DNA of 64,000 bases from Sporothrix humicola (Eukaryota; Ascomycota; Sordariomycetes; Ophiostomatales; Ophiostomataceae). A program made the translations under genes and the position numbers. The stretch covers positions 1-64,000 of the forward strand of contig WNYE01000131.1 of assembly GCA_021396245.1 (NCBI GenBank), given 5' to 3'. Under the pieces are notes generated by a model. The model was not told the origin of the DNA, did not search any database, and worked only from the letters and a program-made list of their open reading frames with translations. This document shows, piece by piece, positions 31,212-44,191 of the stretch (positions are counted from its first letter, which is position 1; every line of letters begins with the position of its first letter).

Positions 31212-34200
31212 TGTGGTGGTGGTGAACGGCGAGCGAACAAAGCTGGATTCAAGTAGCAACCACTAGATGCTATGGCAAGGAAAGCATCGTGTCAAGCTGT
31301 AGCGGAGATGGTGATATATCTGATATTCGATGATGACGATGTAAATAAGAGACGAGTCGAAGAGCGCATCAAGTGGGGGCCCTGTTTGGCCGTAAGAGAG
31401 TAATATAGAAGCTCCAGCTCATCAAATTCGACTGTCCCCTCGTCACAAAACTCAATTGACCATGGTGACCTGAGTTTGGACGAAGAGGCGGCTTATCTGA
31501 ACAGATCGACGAAGCCTTGTGCGGTCGGGAGGATGTTCGCCTTTGAGCATGTGATGCCCTGTGGCTCGACGCGATGCGCTGTACTGCCGTGAAAATACAG
31601 CGCTCTCTGCTGTACTGTGTGGTATCGTCGTTCACGACGTCTGTCATCACGGGTGTGAAGCCATGATGCTGCTGAGGTTCGAGGCTGGAAATCTCGATGC
31701 TTTATGAAAGGTTTTGAGTTTTGAGGTTTCGAAATTGGCACAACATCCCGAACACCGAAAACAAGCCCAATTCGAAAAGAGAAAATTGGCCTGCTTCTTC
31801 ATCATTGAAAATATGCAACATTTACAGGCGATTTCGTCTTTGGGACTAGCCGATGAGCAACCAAAATGTGTAAGAGGGTGAAAACAGCACAAACAGTGCA
31901 ATGGCTGCGGGCGCTGTTATCGCCGCTGATCGGTCCTTTTTGCCCACTAAATGCAGTGTGCTGGTGCTAGATCTGCTGCTAATCGCCGTGACCGAGCCTA
32001 CAGTGCCCTGTATTATGTCATCTCCACGGGCATTTGTTCTCATTCTTCGTTAGTGGCCAGCCATAATTGAAGGGGCATCGGCGACGTTTTGTCAACAACG
32101 GTGATACTGCATCGGGAAGTCACAGTAGTACGAACTCGTAATATCGGAGTATGATCACAATTGTCTCTGATAACAGACGTCGTATTGTTTGACAGTGATT
32201 TGCAGGGATAATTGTCGATACTCACCTTGTTATCTCTCCAGATAAGTTGAATTTCCTGTCATACATTAGTCGAACCCATGGGCTTCACAGATTTTTTTTT
32301 TTTAAACAATTGCCAAATAAAAAATGTCTTCGTCAAAGACAAAATATCGATAAATCAAAGACGCCCCTTTGTTGACTGTTCGTAGTTACGTGTATGTTGC
32401 CAATGCTTTCTCTACTGCTCCTTCCTGGCCTACACTTACCTGCCATCGGAGTCCATATTAGGAAGGGACCGTCTAGCCATAGATCTTGGCCCTCTCCGGC
32501 ATTTTCCGACTTCCATTGGTTTACCTGTCTGTATAAATATGGCCAAGTTTCCAGCGAACCGCTATGGGCCGCCTAGGCCGCTCTCGTAACCAAGATACAG
32601 ACTTGCTGTCAAGTGGCTGTCCGTTTTTGGAAACCCGGGACAAGTCGTGGAGGTCATAGTTTAGCGAGAGAAAGGTATGTCCCCGGAAATCGTGTGTTTG
32701 CGTATAAACTTGCCCGAGCCGGTTCAATGCCTAATTTACTTTCTCCTCATCTCGCCGTGGTTCTCCTTGCAACTCGTTGAACTGTGATGTGCCTGGATTG
32801 CTGAAGGACAACAGAAAGGTCGTGCCAAACGTGGGTTTTCGGTGCCAACGTGTTCGTCTTGCTGTGCCACGGATATATGCCACCTGTCATATCGTGCGTG
32901 ACATCTTGACATTGACACAGACATCGCCGCCTTATATGCCAATGTTTGTCTCTCGGTTGCCAACGGCAGTCCTTTTGTAGTCGGACAGCGTTGACGGCGT
33001 TGTGTGGTGCACGTGACCTCAAACGGCAGTCGGCCCAAAACGGCAGTCGGATGGGGTCTACACAGCCAATCACAGGCCACTACTTAGACCCATCCCGGCC
33101 CAGGCTGACGGCTCCCACCCACCACCTCTTCACCACCACTTCACCTCTGACCTCCCACCCACACGGCACCCGACGGCACCCTAACGGCCTCTAACGGCCC
33201 CAGCAGCCGCGACCGCCGGCCGGCGATCCACACTTGTGCCGTTCGGTAGCCGTTCCGGCCAACGACTCTTCCGTGAGTCGCCGAGTTTTCTGCCCCCTCT
33301 TCCAGATTTTCTTTTTATCTTTCTTGGCTCTCCCCCTCCCACCTGCATTTTTCGTTATTGGCCACACATACCCACACACACCACCACACTGACATACATC
33401 GTTGATATCACTTTCGCGAAAACTCTTCCTGCCGCATTCTTGGTCCACACTCTTGGGTCGCAATGACTCTCCGTCATGCACTCCATCGCAGACTCTGTCA
33501 TGCAATCTGCCAATCAGGTTAAATGTTTCCCGTTCTTGACGAACTTGACAGGCCTGACAGAAAAAGAAAGCAACTGCTTATCCGGTGGCTGAACCAAGCA
33601 CATACAACCCGACAAGAGCCATGCACACTTTTACAATTTATCACACCTCGATGCAGATGCAAACTCAGCATGCAGACTGACCTGGTCGATGGGTCATGGA
33701 TGCCGTTCCGGGCCAACCACATAACACGGCAGGACACCGACTTTTTGTTGTTTATGATTCCATGATTACACGATGTCTGGGAAAATGAAAATATTGGGAA
33801 ACAAAAAGGAGGTGTAGATGTTCTCCCATACTCTGAAGTGCCGACATCCGTTGGTGCCAAGTCAAAGTCAAAGCGTCACAAAGTACGGAGTAATCTTTTT
33901 GTCGTCTCACATCCCTAATCATAAAATAAGAAAAAAAGAAAAAATAGACAACAAAGCAGTCGAGTCGTGTTGGCGGCAGTCCAAAAGCGACGTCAGTAGC
34001 GTCGTTTTTCCTTTCCCTCCCTTGTCTTGAAGGCCTAGATCACACATTCCTTGGCCTTTTCGCTCCTCTGCCTTGAATAGCCTTCGAGTCATGTCACCGA
34101 TCCCATCGATTTTGGGAAACAACAAAAGCAACAAAGGACAGAGAATGCCGGCGTGCCACTGCAGCTACTTTCTGTGCGCCACCGAGAGCCGGACCCTCCC

Positions 34201-35011
34201 GCCACCGAGTCAACCTATTTTGTCCCAACTGTCCCAGATTGTCCTAATCATCCCTGGAAAACTTGAAAAGCCTCCTCGACTTCCTTTTCCAGTAGGTGCC
34301 CACGACCACGATTTAGAAAGAATTAAGTAAAAACCGTAAAAAAAGGAGTGAGCACAGTGGAGACACCCGCTCACCCCTCCCTCTCATCCCCCTAGTTGTT
34401 CTCCAGTCCTGCTCCCTTTTGACGACCATCATCACTACTGACAGGCCTCGCCTCCGCGCTCTGGACCGTCCTCTGGGAGCCACTCTGGCCGCCTCTAGGG
34501 CCACTTTGACCGCACTGGGGCCGCTCTGGCACGGGTAGGCGCCGCCGACGACCGTCAACTAGACGCCGTTGCTGCCTTCTTTGCCTTCATTTTCCTTCCT
34601 TTTCCTCCTGCGGCTCTTGGGCCTCAATGGAGGGTGTTGCTCTCCCGGTTTTCGTCGCTTTTCGTATTTTTCTTGGGATTTCTTGGCCCAAAAGGCATAT
34701 TTAGTATTCACGATGCCCATTATCTCCCTCTTTTTTTGTCGCCTCCCTTGATGTCTCCCATTGTTTTCATTTGTACACTCTCTCACATTTTCCTCTTCCT
34801 GTCTTTACTCTTTAAACAATCTTGACGAGATCGTCATTCCATAACCCTTCCTTTTAGAATACTCAACAAAGATAAATCCAACGGCCACCCGTATCATTGC
34901 CGTCGACGTCTCCCTTGATCTACTCATGTATTGTGCCAGCACTTAAATTTGCATAATATTTTCTTCGACGTATTTTTTATCATCGACGGCATCACCATTA
35001 CTATCAACATC
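31212..35011. other. Divergent intergenic region between nrtA and the DUF1275 gene
   Basis: This 3.8-kb stretch has no supported gene. The nrtA side carries four HGATAR sites between 32168 and 32353. TACGGAGTA occurs at 33884-33892. Short frames show no known domain. A non-coding or lineage-specific transcript cannot be excluded. Confidence 0.5.
32168..32353. promoter_or_regulatory. Cluster of GATA-factor (AreA/NIT2-type) sites upstream of nrtA
   Basis: HGATAR matches lie at 32168 (TGATAA), 32230 (TTATCT, minus strand), 32240 (AGATAA) and 32348 (CGATAA), about 0.96-1.14 kb before the transporter start. The pair at 32230-32245 is inverted and only 10 bp apart, the arrangement preferred by NIT2/AreA. 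No exact NirA/NIT4 site (CTCCGHGG) was found. Function is inferred. Confidence 0.45.
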
Positions 35012-35970
35012 ATGGCGGACACACAGTCAACATCGGGCCAATCACAGTCCTCTCTCGAAGAGACGACGCAACGACATGACTCGAACAAAGAGAAGGAATC
35101 CAGCAGCAGACAGACACAGCCAGCCACACCTTCAACACCATCACCGACAACTCCCACAAAGCAAAATGCCGTCTGGAAGCATATGACGGCCACCATCAGG
35201 CCAACCATGTTCGCTGAGATCGAACTCCTCCTCCTCACAATCTTCACCGGCATGCAGGGTAAGTCCAGACTTCTGGGAAGACAAGTTGTTCCTATTATTC
35301 CTCTTAATCCCAAAATACTAACACACTTTTGTTAGATGCCGTCTCATTCCCCGACTACCACTGCTTCGCCTCCAACCAGACCGGCAACACTGTCTTCCTC
35401 ATGCTCGCCCTCGTCCTCCCCCAACTCAACGGCGAAATGTTCTTCACGTCCAGCATTGGCGCCGCCCTCGGCTTCTTCTTGGCCGGCGGCTGGATCACCG
35501 GCCAGCTCAGCCACATTATCGGCCCCCGCAACCGTCTTTGGCTCGTTACCTGCAACTTCCTGCAGGCCGCCATGGTCTTTGGCGCCGGCGCCATCCAACA
35601 CGTGTACGGCATCGACCTCGAGGGCCGCCGCACCATTGCCGTCCTTGCCTTGCTGGCCTTTGCCTCGGGCAGCCAGGTCGTCCAGTCCCGCTCGCTGGCC
35701 ATGACCGAGATCAGCACCGCCATGGCCACTGCCGCCTGGGTCGACCTGATGATCGATCCCAAGCTGTTTGCCCTCACCAACCGCCCTCGCACCCGCCGTG
35801 TTGTGTTTCTGTTGGCTCTTGTTATTGGCGCCCTTTTGGGAGCTGCCATCTACCGCACTGCCGGCTCCTCTGTGGCCATCCTGGTGTCGGCGGGCGGCAA
35901 GCTGCTGGTGGCTTTCATGTACCTCTTCAACGAAGCTGAGCAGGACAAGGTCGAGGACTCGAGCGCATGA
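35012..35970 (+). CDS. DUF1275 (YoaK-like) multispan membrane protein
   Basis: Two exons, 35012-35258 and 35336-35970, are joined across a 77-nt intron with an ATACTAAC branch site, giving 293 residues. The first ~55 residues are hydrophilic and Ser/Thr/Gln-rich. About six hydrophobic helices follow. The DUF1275 start motif FTGMQDAVSFPDYHCFASNQTGNTVF spans the intron junction, which confirms the splice. FASGSQVVQSR and ISTAMATAAWVDL later in the protein are also typical. The family is widespread in bacteria and fungi, and its biochemical role is not established; transport has been suggested. The start is the first ATG in the frame that reads into the family domain. Confidence 0.88.
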
Positions 35971-36938
35971 GAGTGCATGGTGTCGAGAGTGTCTTTCCCC
36001 CTTATTTTTCTTCTTTTTCTTCTTCACATTTTCTTCACAAGAGCGTCGCGACTATTCCCGAGCGTTGTTGATTTCGACCTTGCATACTTACCCTTTTAAT
36101 TCCCTGATGATAATGAAACCATAGCGATGAGTTTAAATTGGCGATGGAAGTGCATACAGATAGACCTAGAATGTTAATCAACAGCAAGACCTGTGGAAAT
36201 TCAAAATTAATTCAAAATAAACAAAACCACAAACGTGCCTTCCTTGCGTCACTTCCCTTTTTGAGTTGCATTAGTCGTAACTTCTCATTCATCTTTCAAC
36301 CCTGCGACTTCCCATTTTATGTTGTGAGAATGAGAGTGAAAGTCTCATTGAAGAAGTCACGCCCAAAACTAAATACACACTAAAATCCTAAACAGCAGGG
36401 GCCACTGAAGAGGCGACCCTTTGGGTGGGGCATTTTTGTATGGCACTTTTTGTATGGGCGGGAAGGCGCGACACAACAACCAGAGGAAAGCGGGACCACC
36501 TGACTACGCGACGGGCATAGCTTGACGCGCTCAGCGCGGTTCGGAGAAACACGCTACCGCTCCACCACCACCTTCCCACGGTCACCACCACCACTTTCCT
36601 CAACAGTCTAGGCACCAGACGCCGGGAAGGAGCAATTGCACGCCTGGAGGCGAACCACGACACGCATATCACTGTGAGGCAAGTGCAACCGCCAAAATCG
36701 AAACTCGAAAAGCAACAACGGCCGGCAACACGCCCCTCTCAGTCCCCCGAAAGTCAATAGTCGAATCGAAACACGACATCCAATCCCTTTCTCTCGTTTA
36801 TTCGCCCTCCCACTCACCACATACACGCCTTTACACACCTGCATACACGCCGTTGTTAGTAGCACTGTCGAAGATTTTGTCTCGAGCCCCCATGTCGGTC
36901 GGCAGTCACTGGGACGGCTGTTCCTCGACCACGGCCTC
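35971..36938. other. Intergenic region and RecQ helicase promoter
   Basis: This 968-bp stretch holds the DUF1275 3' flank and the helicase promoter. A short out-of-frame upstream reading frame begins at 36892, runs 16 codons and overlaps the helicase start; it could lower translation. No other gene is seen. Confidence 0.55.
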
Positions 36939-39900
36939 ATGACGCTCAACAACCTCTCCGAACAGCTTCCCTGGCTTTTGAGGAACCCAAAGTCGACTCG
37001 TCCCACAGGTTTTCCTACCGCGACCTCTTCTGCCTTGTCCGGCTCGGCGGCTGCGGGATCGTCCTCGACACGGCCTGCCGGGACATCATCTACGGCTCTG
37101 TCGACGGTCACGCCAGCAGCACATTCGCCCACGACTGCAGCCTTGATATCAACATTCCGGAAAGAGCCTTCTTTTGCCAGCAGCAACACAACAGCCGTAA
37201 CCACGCCGCGGACCGGGAACGCGGCTTCTTCCACTCCCGCGTTGACCGGCTCGACTCTCTTCTCGTCAGATCGGCCGACATCCAACGCCAATTCTTTCGA
37301 TGCCCGTGATCAACAAACATCGCCGAACGCCCTTCGAAATTCCGCGGTAAACAGGGCCGCACGGCAACAACCACCGCCACCGCCGCCTTTCCTTTCAGCC
37401 ACGGACAGTTCAATGGGATCCAGCACGCCTAGCCGGAGACTGCTGGAACAGCAACAGCAGCAATTGCCGCAGCAGCCACCATTACCACCGTTATCTCGTC
37501 TGGTCCCACCAGCCATGGCCCGACAAATGACGACTCCGGCACGAAACAAGACGGCTGCTGCTGGTGGCCTGTCAGGTATGGCAAAGACTCCAAGTCGGGC
37601 CACGCCGGCAGTACCGTCCTCTCACACCAGAAGATCAAAGACACCCGTTGCCCCATCACCATACGCGCTCGATTTTGGCTCGGATCTCGACCCAGACGAC
37701 TTTGACTCGATTGTCGACCTGACCACGGATGACAACACGCCGTCCTCTTCGTCCCAACACGCAGAGGCACGTGAGGATGTCCGGTTATGGCGTGAAGACT
37801 ATGCCTCAAGGCCGGGTCCACCGCCTCCCTCTGCCTCGAAGTGTGGTAAGAAACGCAAGAGCACAGATTTCAGCGGCTCGCCTCAGAAGACCACGCCAAC
37901 GTCCAAACGGAAAGCACGCATTGACGAACGGCAACGCAACCGGGCACTGTTTGAGGACGAGTACGAAGACGACGATTCTGGTAGCATAGGTGACTTCCCG
38001 GATGTGAACGACCTCGTTAGTTTGGTGTCGTCTTCACCTGTCCGGAGCCGCCCAACACCAGGCAAGACACCGGCCAAAACCCCATCCAAAACACTGGCAC
38101 CGGCACCGGCACCGACTTCGTCAGCAAAAACGCCAAAACGATCACCATTACGACCTGTCGAAGAAAGCCCAAAGTCCGTCACCCCACAAAAGAAGCAGAA
38201 ACGAGAGTCTATACGCAGCGAAGTCGTCATGGACTCGGAGGACGAATTTGTGACCCCGCCCACACGCAACGCGTCCTTTGTGACCTGTCCGAATGACTCG
38301 GTCATGCGCGACGATGAAGATGACGACGATAATGGCCCACCATTACCACACTCGCCTTCCGTACGAACAGCACAACGTATAGCCGATACACCCCACAAGA
38401 ACTCATCAGCAGTCCGTGGGACAAAACCACCGTCGCGACCAATAGCGCCTGAACCAGAAGTGGAGGAAGATTCTGCAGACGTGACTATGGACGACAGTGT
38501 TGTAATCATGCCCCAACCTCCTGCACCAAAATCAACAGCTGCGGCACAGTCAGACGTGACTATGGACGACAGTGTTGTAATCATGCCCCAACCTCCTGCA
38601 CCAAAATCAACAGCTGCGGCACAGTCAGANNNNNNNNNNNNNNNNNNNNNNNNNNNNNNNNNNNNNNNNNNNNNNNNNNNNNNNNNNNNNNNNNNNNNNN
38701 NNNNNNNNNNNNNNNNNNNNNNNNNNAGAATCACAACCAGAACCAGAACCTGTCCTCGGACAGCCTGGACAGGACGAGGATGAGGACATGGATGCCACGC
38801 AAAGACCAGGCGTTCTGGCATACTGGCCAGCCCTCCGATATAAACAACACTCTGTCGAGGAGAGGCTACGTCTCAACGCAATGGAATACGCCAAGGCCCT
38901 TCGGGAAAAGTGGTCTCCGACTAAGCGTACGCAAATCAAGGGGGACAAGGAGCCTCTCTTGAAAGAGAAGCAGGCGCTGGACACGCTCGTCAACGAGTTC
39001 AGGTCGTATGCCAGCCTGTATAACGACCAGGAGGCATTGCTGCATGCCATCACAGAAGCATACCAGAGCCACCAGGATACTGAGGATGAAGAAGCTCGCC
39101 TGGACGAGCTGACGACCGAGCTCCAAGAACGCGAGGAGACTCTTCGGGGACGCCTATCTGCGGCATCCATTGACCCGTCAAGCTGCCCGAAAGACTTTGC
39201 AGCCGGCAGTCCCAACGATAGGGTGGTTGTTCCAGCGACACAGCACCCAGAAGGATACGTGCCGCCAAATATGTCACGCAACAATATCATGACACCAGTG
39301 ACACCCTCGCAAGTTGTCCTGCAGACCCAGATGCCCCCGCCACGGACACAGCCAAGAGTCGCCGAGATCCGTGATGAAGAGATCTTCCGGCCTCCACCGC
39401 CACCAGTCCCTCGCCAGCCGGCACCCAGCTTCAACGTGCCTGATTACTTTGACGACGACGATCTCTTCAATGGCGTAGAGAACTTGCCGCCGATTCCCAC
39501 CACCAACTACAGTGCTGGCCCATCTCGACCGCAGCAAAGTCGGGGTCCCGATCTGTTTAGTGACTTCAGCGACGATGTCGAGATGCTTCAAGTGGCCGAG
39601 CATTTCGAGTTGCAGCACTCGTCCAGCGCCGAGATGAACCCCAGACGTCCAACTCCTGCTCGTCAAACGCTGGCCCCGACCTCTGGGAACGCAACAAAAA
39701 TTGTGCCGAGAGAACTAACTCGTGCCGCAAAGAAGGCAGCCACCAGTGTCAGCCGGTCAACGCCGAACCCATCGATGCCCCCCGAGCTCATGCGCTTTGG
39801 ATGGTCTGATGATGTACGCCGGGCTCTCAAGGACCGCTTTCGCATGTCAGGCTTCCGTCACAACCAGCTTGAGGCAATCAATGCCACCCTGTCCGGCAAG

Positions 39901-42853
39901 GATGCTTTCGTCCTGATGCCTACTGGTGGCGGCAAATCTCTGTGCTACCAGCTGCCGGCCGTCATTAGCAGTGGCAAGACGCGTGGTGTCACGATTGTCA
40001 TCAGTCCGCTATTGAGTTTGATGCAAGACCAGGTCGACCACTTGGCCAACTTGAACATTGCGGCCAACTCGTTCAATGGCAGCATGCCCATGGCTGCCCG
40101 CCAGTTCATCATGGATCTGTTCACCAAGCCGAATCCCGAGCACTATTTACAACTTCTCTACGTGACGCCCGAGATGGTCAACACAAACACACGATTCATC
40201 AACTGCCTGGGCTCGCTCTACAGAAACAAGAAGTTTGCCCGTATCGTCATTGACGAGGCACATTGTGTGAGCCAGTGGGGCCATGATTTCCGCCCCGACT
40301 ACAAGGCCCTTGGCCGCATCCGGCAGCAGTTCCCCGATGTGCCTGTGATGGCCCTGACGGCCACTGCCACGCCCAACGTCATTGTCGACATTAAGCACAA
40401 CTTGAGCATCGAAGACTGCCAGGTCTTCTCGCAGAGTTTCAATCGGCCCAACATTTATTACGAAGTCCGTGCCAAGGGAGCAAACTGTATTGACGGAATT
40501 GCGGAAATGATCCAAAACGATTACGACGGCCAGACGGGCATTATTTACTCGCTTTCGAAAAAGTCGACCGAGTCAATCGCTGAGAAGCTCAGAGACAAGT
40601 ATGGCATCTCGGCCCACCACTACCACGCCGGCATGCAGCCCGAAGAAAAGGTCCGCATTCAGCGTGAATGGCAGCGCGGCAAGATCAAAGTCGTTGTGGC
40701 TACCATCGCCTTCGGCATGGGCATCGACAAACCCGACGTGCGATTTGTTGTCCACTATTACCTGCCCAAGAGTCTCGAGGGATACTACCAGGAGACGGGC
40801 CGTGCTGGCCGTGATGGCAAGCAGTCGCACTGCTACCTGTATTTTGGCTATGGCGACATCAAGAGCCTCCGGAAATTTAACATTGATTCCGATGGCAGCG
40901 AAGAACAGAAGCAGCGCCAGCGCGAGATGCTGAACCGCATGATCGACTTTTGCGAGAACCAGCGCGACTGTCGTCGTGCCGAGGTCTTGCGCTACTTTGG
41001 CGAGACTTTCAACACGGCCGAGTGCAAGAAGACGTGCGATAACTGCAAGAGCGACAGCAAGTTCAACCTCACCGACTTCACACAGTATGCAGTGGCAGCG
41101 CTCCGTGTTGTCCAGGCCTTTGAGCTTGCCACCTTGGTCCAGTGTGCAGAAGTATTGCTCGGCAGCAAGAAATATGGTCCAGAATATAGAGAGCTGGATG
41201 ACATCCGTGGCATTGCCAAGGGCCTGAAGAAACAGGACGTGCACATGATGATCTACCGGCTTCTGGCCGAGAACGCGCTGCGGGAAGTGAACAAGGTCAA
41301 CAAGATGGACATGGCCATTCAGTATTTCCAGGTAAGCTTGCCCATTCAGCCATGTACGCAAAATTACCCTTTCTAACAAATCCTTTTAGCTCGGTTATTG
41401 TGCGGAAGACTTCATCAGTGGGAGGAGGAAGCTGCAGGTCGTAATTAAGGTTAACGACATTGCGGCTGCCGTAACAAAGGCGCCGGCCAAGAGGAAGAAG
41501 GCGGCAGCCAAGGATGCCGATAGCACGACGTCCAAGACGGCCAAGAAGACAAAAACACCAGCCAAGGGCAAGGCTGTGGCAACCTTGTCGACTTCTGCCG
41601 CGAAAAACAAACGCAAGACACCCGCAGCCATTCTTGACGAGGCTGAGGACGACGACGACGACGGTTTTGGTGACAGCGATTTCGAGAGCTTTGATGGACC
41701 TGTTCACCGGAACGGCTATGCACGCGATAATTTCGTGATTTCCGACAACGAGGACGAGGACATTATCATTGACGAAATGGACGACGAGGACGCTTTTCAG
41801 CCTGCACCACCGCCACGACGAAAGACTGCTACGTCCAAAACTCGCCAAGTGCAGCAGCTCCAGCAGTACGCCTATCAGGACAATGCCAGCCCGAGCAGCA
41901 GCAGCAGCAGCCGTGCGCAGCAAAAGAAGGCGCAGACGTCTCAACGGCAACGACGACTCGAAGAGCTGGGTGGGCCTATTGCGCGCGACTCTCGGCTCAC
42001 TGAAGCCAACGTCGATCCTGTGCACGCCGACGTCATTGCCAACTTTGCCGATATGGCTAGGAGGCTCGAGGAGAAGATCCGCAATGAAAAGGGCATGCGT
42101 ATCCTGTTTACAGAGCGGCACCTGCGCGAGATGGCCATTGGCTGGACCGACACGCTGGAGAAGATGCGCCGCATCCCGGACATTGACGCGGACCACGTGC
42201 GGCGGTACGGCAACAAGTTCATTCCCCTCATCAAGCGGTTCCAGGCCATGTACCAGGAGATGATGGGCTTTGGCGCCGAGGACGACGACGGCATGGACGA
42301 CGACGCCGGATACGATAGCCCTGTTCTGGGTCCTGTGACTGCCGCACGACGAGGCAACGGAAGCAGTTCTACCAGTCACTCGAAGAAAGCCCCCTCACAA
42401 GCCGACCTGGATGCCGTTGTCGACCTGATCAGCTCTGACGACGATAGCGATGACGATGATGACGGTGACGACGATGGCGGCTATGGAGGAGGAGGCGGAG
42501 ATGGCGTCATCTCAACATCGTCTCGAGCCGCTGAGCAATGGCGCTCCCAGCTCGAGCAGCTCCAGAGCCAGCCATCCTCTTCCAAAGCAAGCCGTAGCGA
42601 GGGCGGCGGCGGTGGTGGAGGCGGTGGAGGAGGTGGACGCAAGTTCTACAGCAAAGGTGGACACAAGAGGAACTTTCGCCGAGGCGGTAGCCGTGCTAGC
42701 AGTGGCAGCTACTCTCGGGCCCGGACGGCAAGCGGCAGTGGAGGTGCCAGCAGCGCCGGTGTTTCCAAGCGCAAATCAGCCGCATCGTCGTCGAGTGCTG
42801 CGAGCAGCAGCCGGGCGAGTGGCGCAAGTGGAATCGGGATGATGCCGTTATGA
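36939..42853 (+). CDS. SGS1: RecQ-family DNA helicase, Sgs1/BLM/QDE-3 type (interrupted by an assembly gap)
   Basis: Exons 36939-41331 and 41390-42853 are joined across a 58-nt intron; a run of 97 N at 38630-38726 interrupts exon 1. About 1,918 residues are visible. The N-terminus MTLNNLSEQLPWLL resembles other fungal Sgs1 proteins and is followed by ~900 disordered Ser/Pro/acidic residues. The helicase core runs from about nt 39790 to 40830, with PTGGGKSL (Walker A, nt ~39920), DEAH at 40252-40263 and TGRAGRDG near 40800. The zinc-binding RQC region (CRRAEVLRYF.. CKKTCDNC) follows, and an HRDC domain lies at about 42030-42275. The C-terminus is Gly/Ser/Arg-rich. It unwinds recombination intermediates with topoisomerase III; QDE-3 also acts in quelling. 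Frames on the two sides of the gap differ because N length is not a multiple of three. Confidence 0.93.
38478..38629 (+). repeat. 75-bp in-frame tandem repeat in the RecQ gene, cut by the gap
   Basis: Two identical 75-bp units (38478-38552 and 38553-38627) each encode the same 25 residues, starting DVTMDDSVVIMPQPPAP. The last two bases before the gap, GA, match the start of a third unit. The repeat is acidic and lies in the disordered region before the helicase core. Confidence 0.95.
38630..38726. other. Assembly gap (97 N)
   Basis: An unbroken run of N lies directly after a perfect tandem repeat. Coding sequence resumes in a different frame at 38728 (ESQPEPEP-type acidic sequence). The true length must be a multiple of three if the gene is intact, so 97 is not the real size. 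Confidence 0.98.
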
Positions 42854-44191
42854 TTTGCAACTCCTTGAGCATTTGTTTACTTTCTGTTCATCTCTTGCTT
42901 TTTTCATGTTCAAACATTCTTTGTCGGCGTTATATTTGTTATTTGTTTGCTTCTCTGCACTATAAAGCCATGCGCGTCTATTCATAATGGAGTTTATTGT
43001 TTGTTTTCATTGTCTGTCTGTTCTCATTTTACCAAGAAATGGCGTTTATGATAAGAAACGATTCTAAAGCCAGAGACTATCCAGTCTAGTTTACACTATT
43101 TATAACTAAATCAACACACCATAAACCTTCATTGCCTGAGCTACATTGCATCACCGAGTTGTTTGAACGCATGGTTTTGTTGTTACAATTTTTTTCTTTT
43201 ATTAAAAAAGGAGATTGGCGGGAGCTGCTGCCTTTGTCTTCTTTTTCTTCTTCTTTCATCTTTTCCTCCATCCTTGCCCGCAGGCTAGATACAACAAAAC
43301 AAAATACAAAAACAACAGAGAAAGAAACGGGGTCTTCACCGCCCCGAACCCGTTCTTCTGGTATATCTTACACGACAAGAAGGAGAAGGAAAAAAGTATA
43401 AAAAAGTATAGGGTAAAAATCATGGGAGGGATGCTTCGTCATACAAACAAAACAAAAAAGTAAGAGAGACAAATCATCAAGGAGAAAGTGACAAGAAAAA
43501 TGGCAAAAAAAGCAAGGGGGAAAACGCTCGCTCAATTAACAAAACAAGTGCTGTGCTATGCTGTTGCTGTTGCTGTGTTGTGCTGTTACTGCATGGAGCC
43601 ATGAGCCATTAGATTCGTTTTGTCTGCATTCGTTCTCTTTTTGTCATGTCGTCTCTTGTTTTTTCCCCTTCCCATGAGCGATTGTCCATTTTCGCAAAAG
43701 AAAATGACATCAGAATCGAAAATTGTGAATAGAAAAAGAGGAAATGAAGAAAGTTCAAGAAGTAAAAAGACGCGCTGACCGCCAGGGCTGGGCAAAAAAG
43801 AAAAAGAAACAGAAATGCAAAAAATATAAAAGCAATTGAAAGCGGGGATGTTATGTTGGTTGGTTCGGTCTGTTGGTATCTGGCAACCCAAAAAGGCAAA
43901 AATATAGAGACAACGCAAGAGCAAAAAAAGAACAGATGGCCTTGATTGCCTCATTCGCTCAGAAAAGAAGTGAATGGCAGACAGGCAGAGAGAAGAGGAG
44001 TTGCGTCTGGTTTTGTTTGTGAAAACAACAGGGAAAAAGATTACTCGCTTGCAGGCGTGTCGTAAAAAATTGGCAGTCGAAAATCAAGTAGAGAAAAGTG
44101 TAAAAAGAGATTAAAGCAGGTAGATGTAAAAGCGAGTGTCGTTGAGTAAGAAGAGTGAGGAGATGAGGCGAGTTTAGACCGCGAAGACAGT
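42854..44191. other. Convergent 3' region between the RecQ and KAR9-like genes
   Basis: This 1.3-kb stretch lies between two stop codons. It is A/T-rich and contains a short GCTGTT microsatellite near 43560. No gene is supported; both 3' UTRs probably lie here. Confidence 0.6.
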
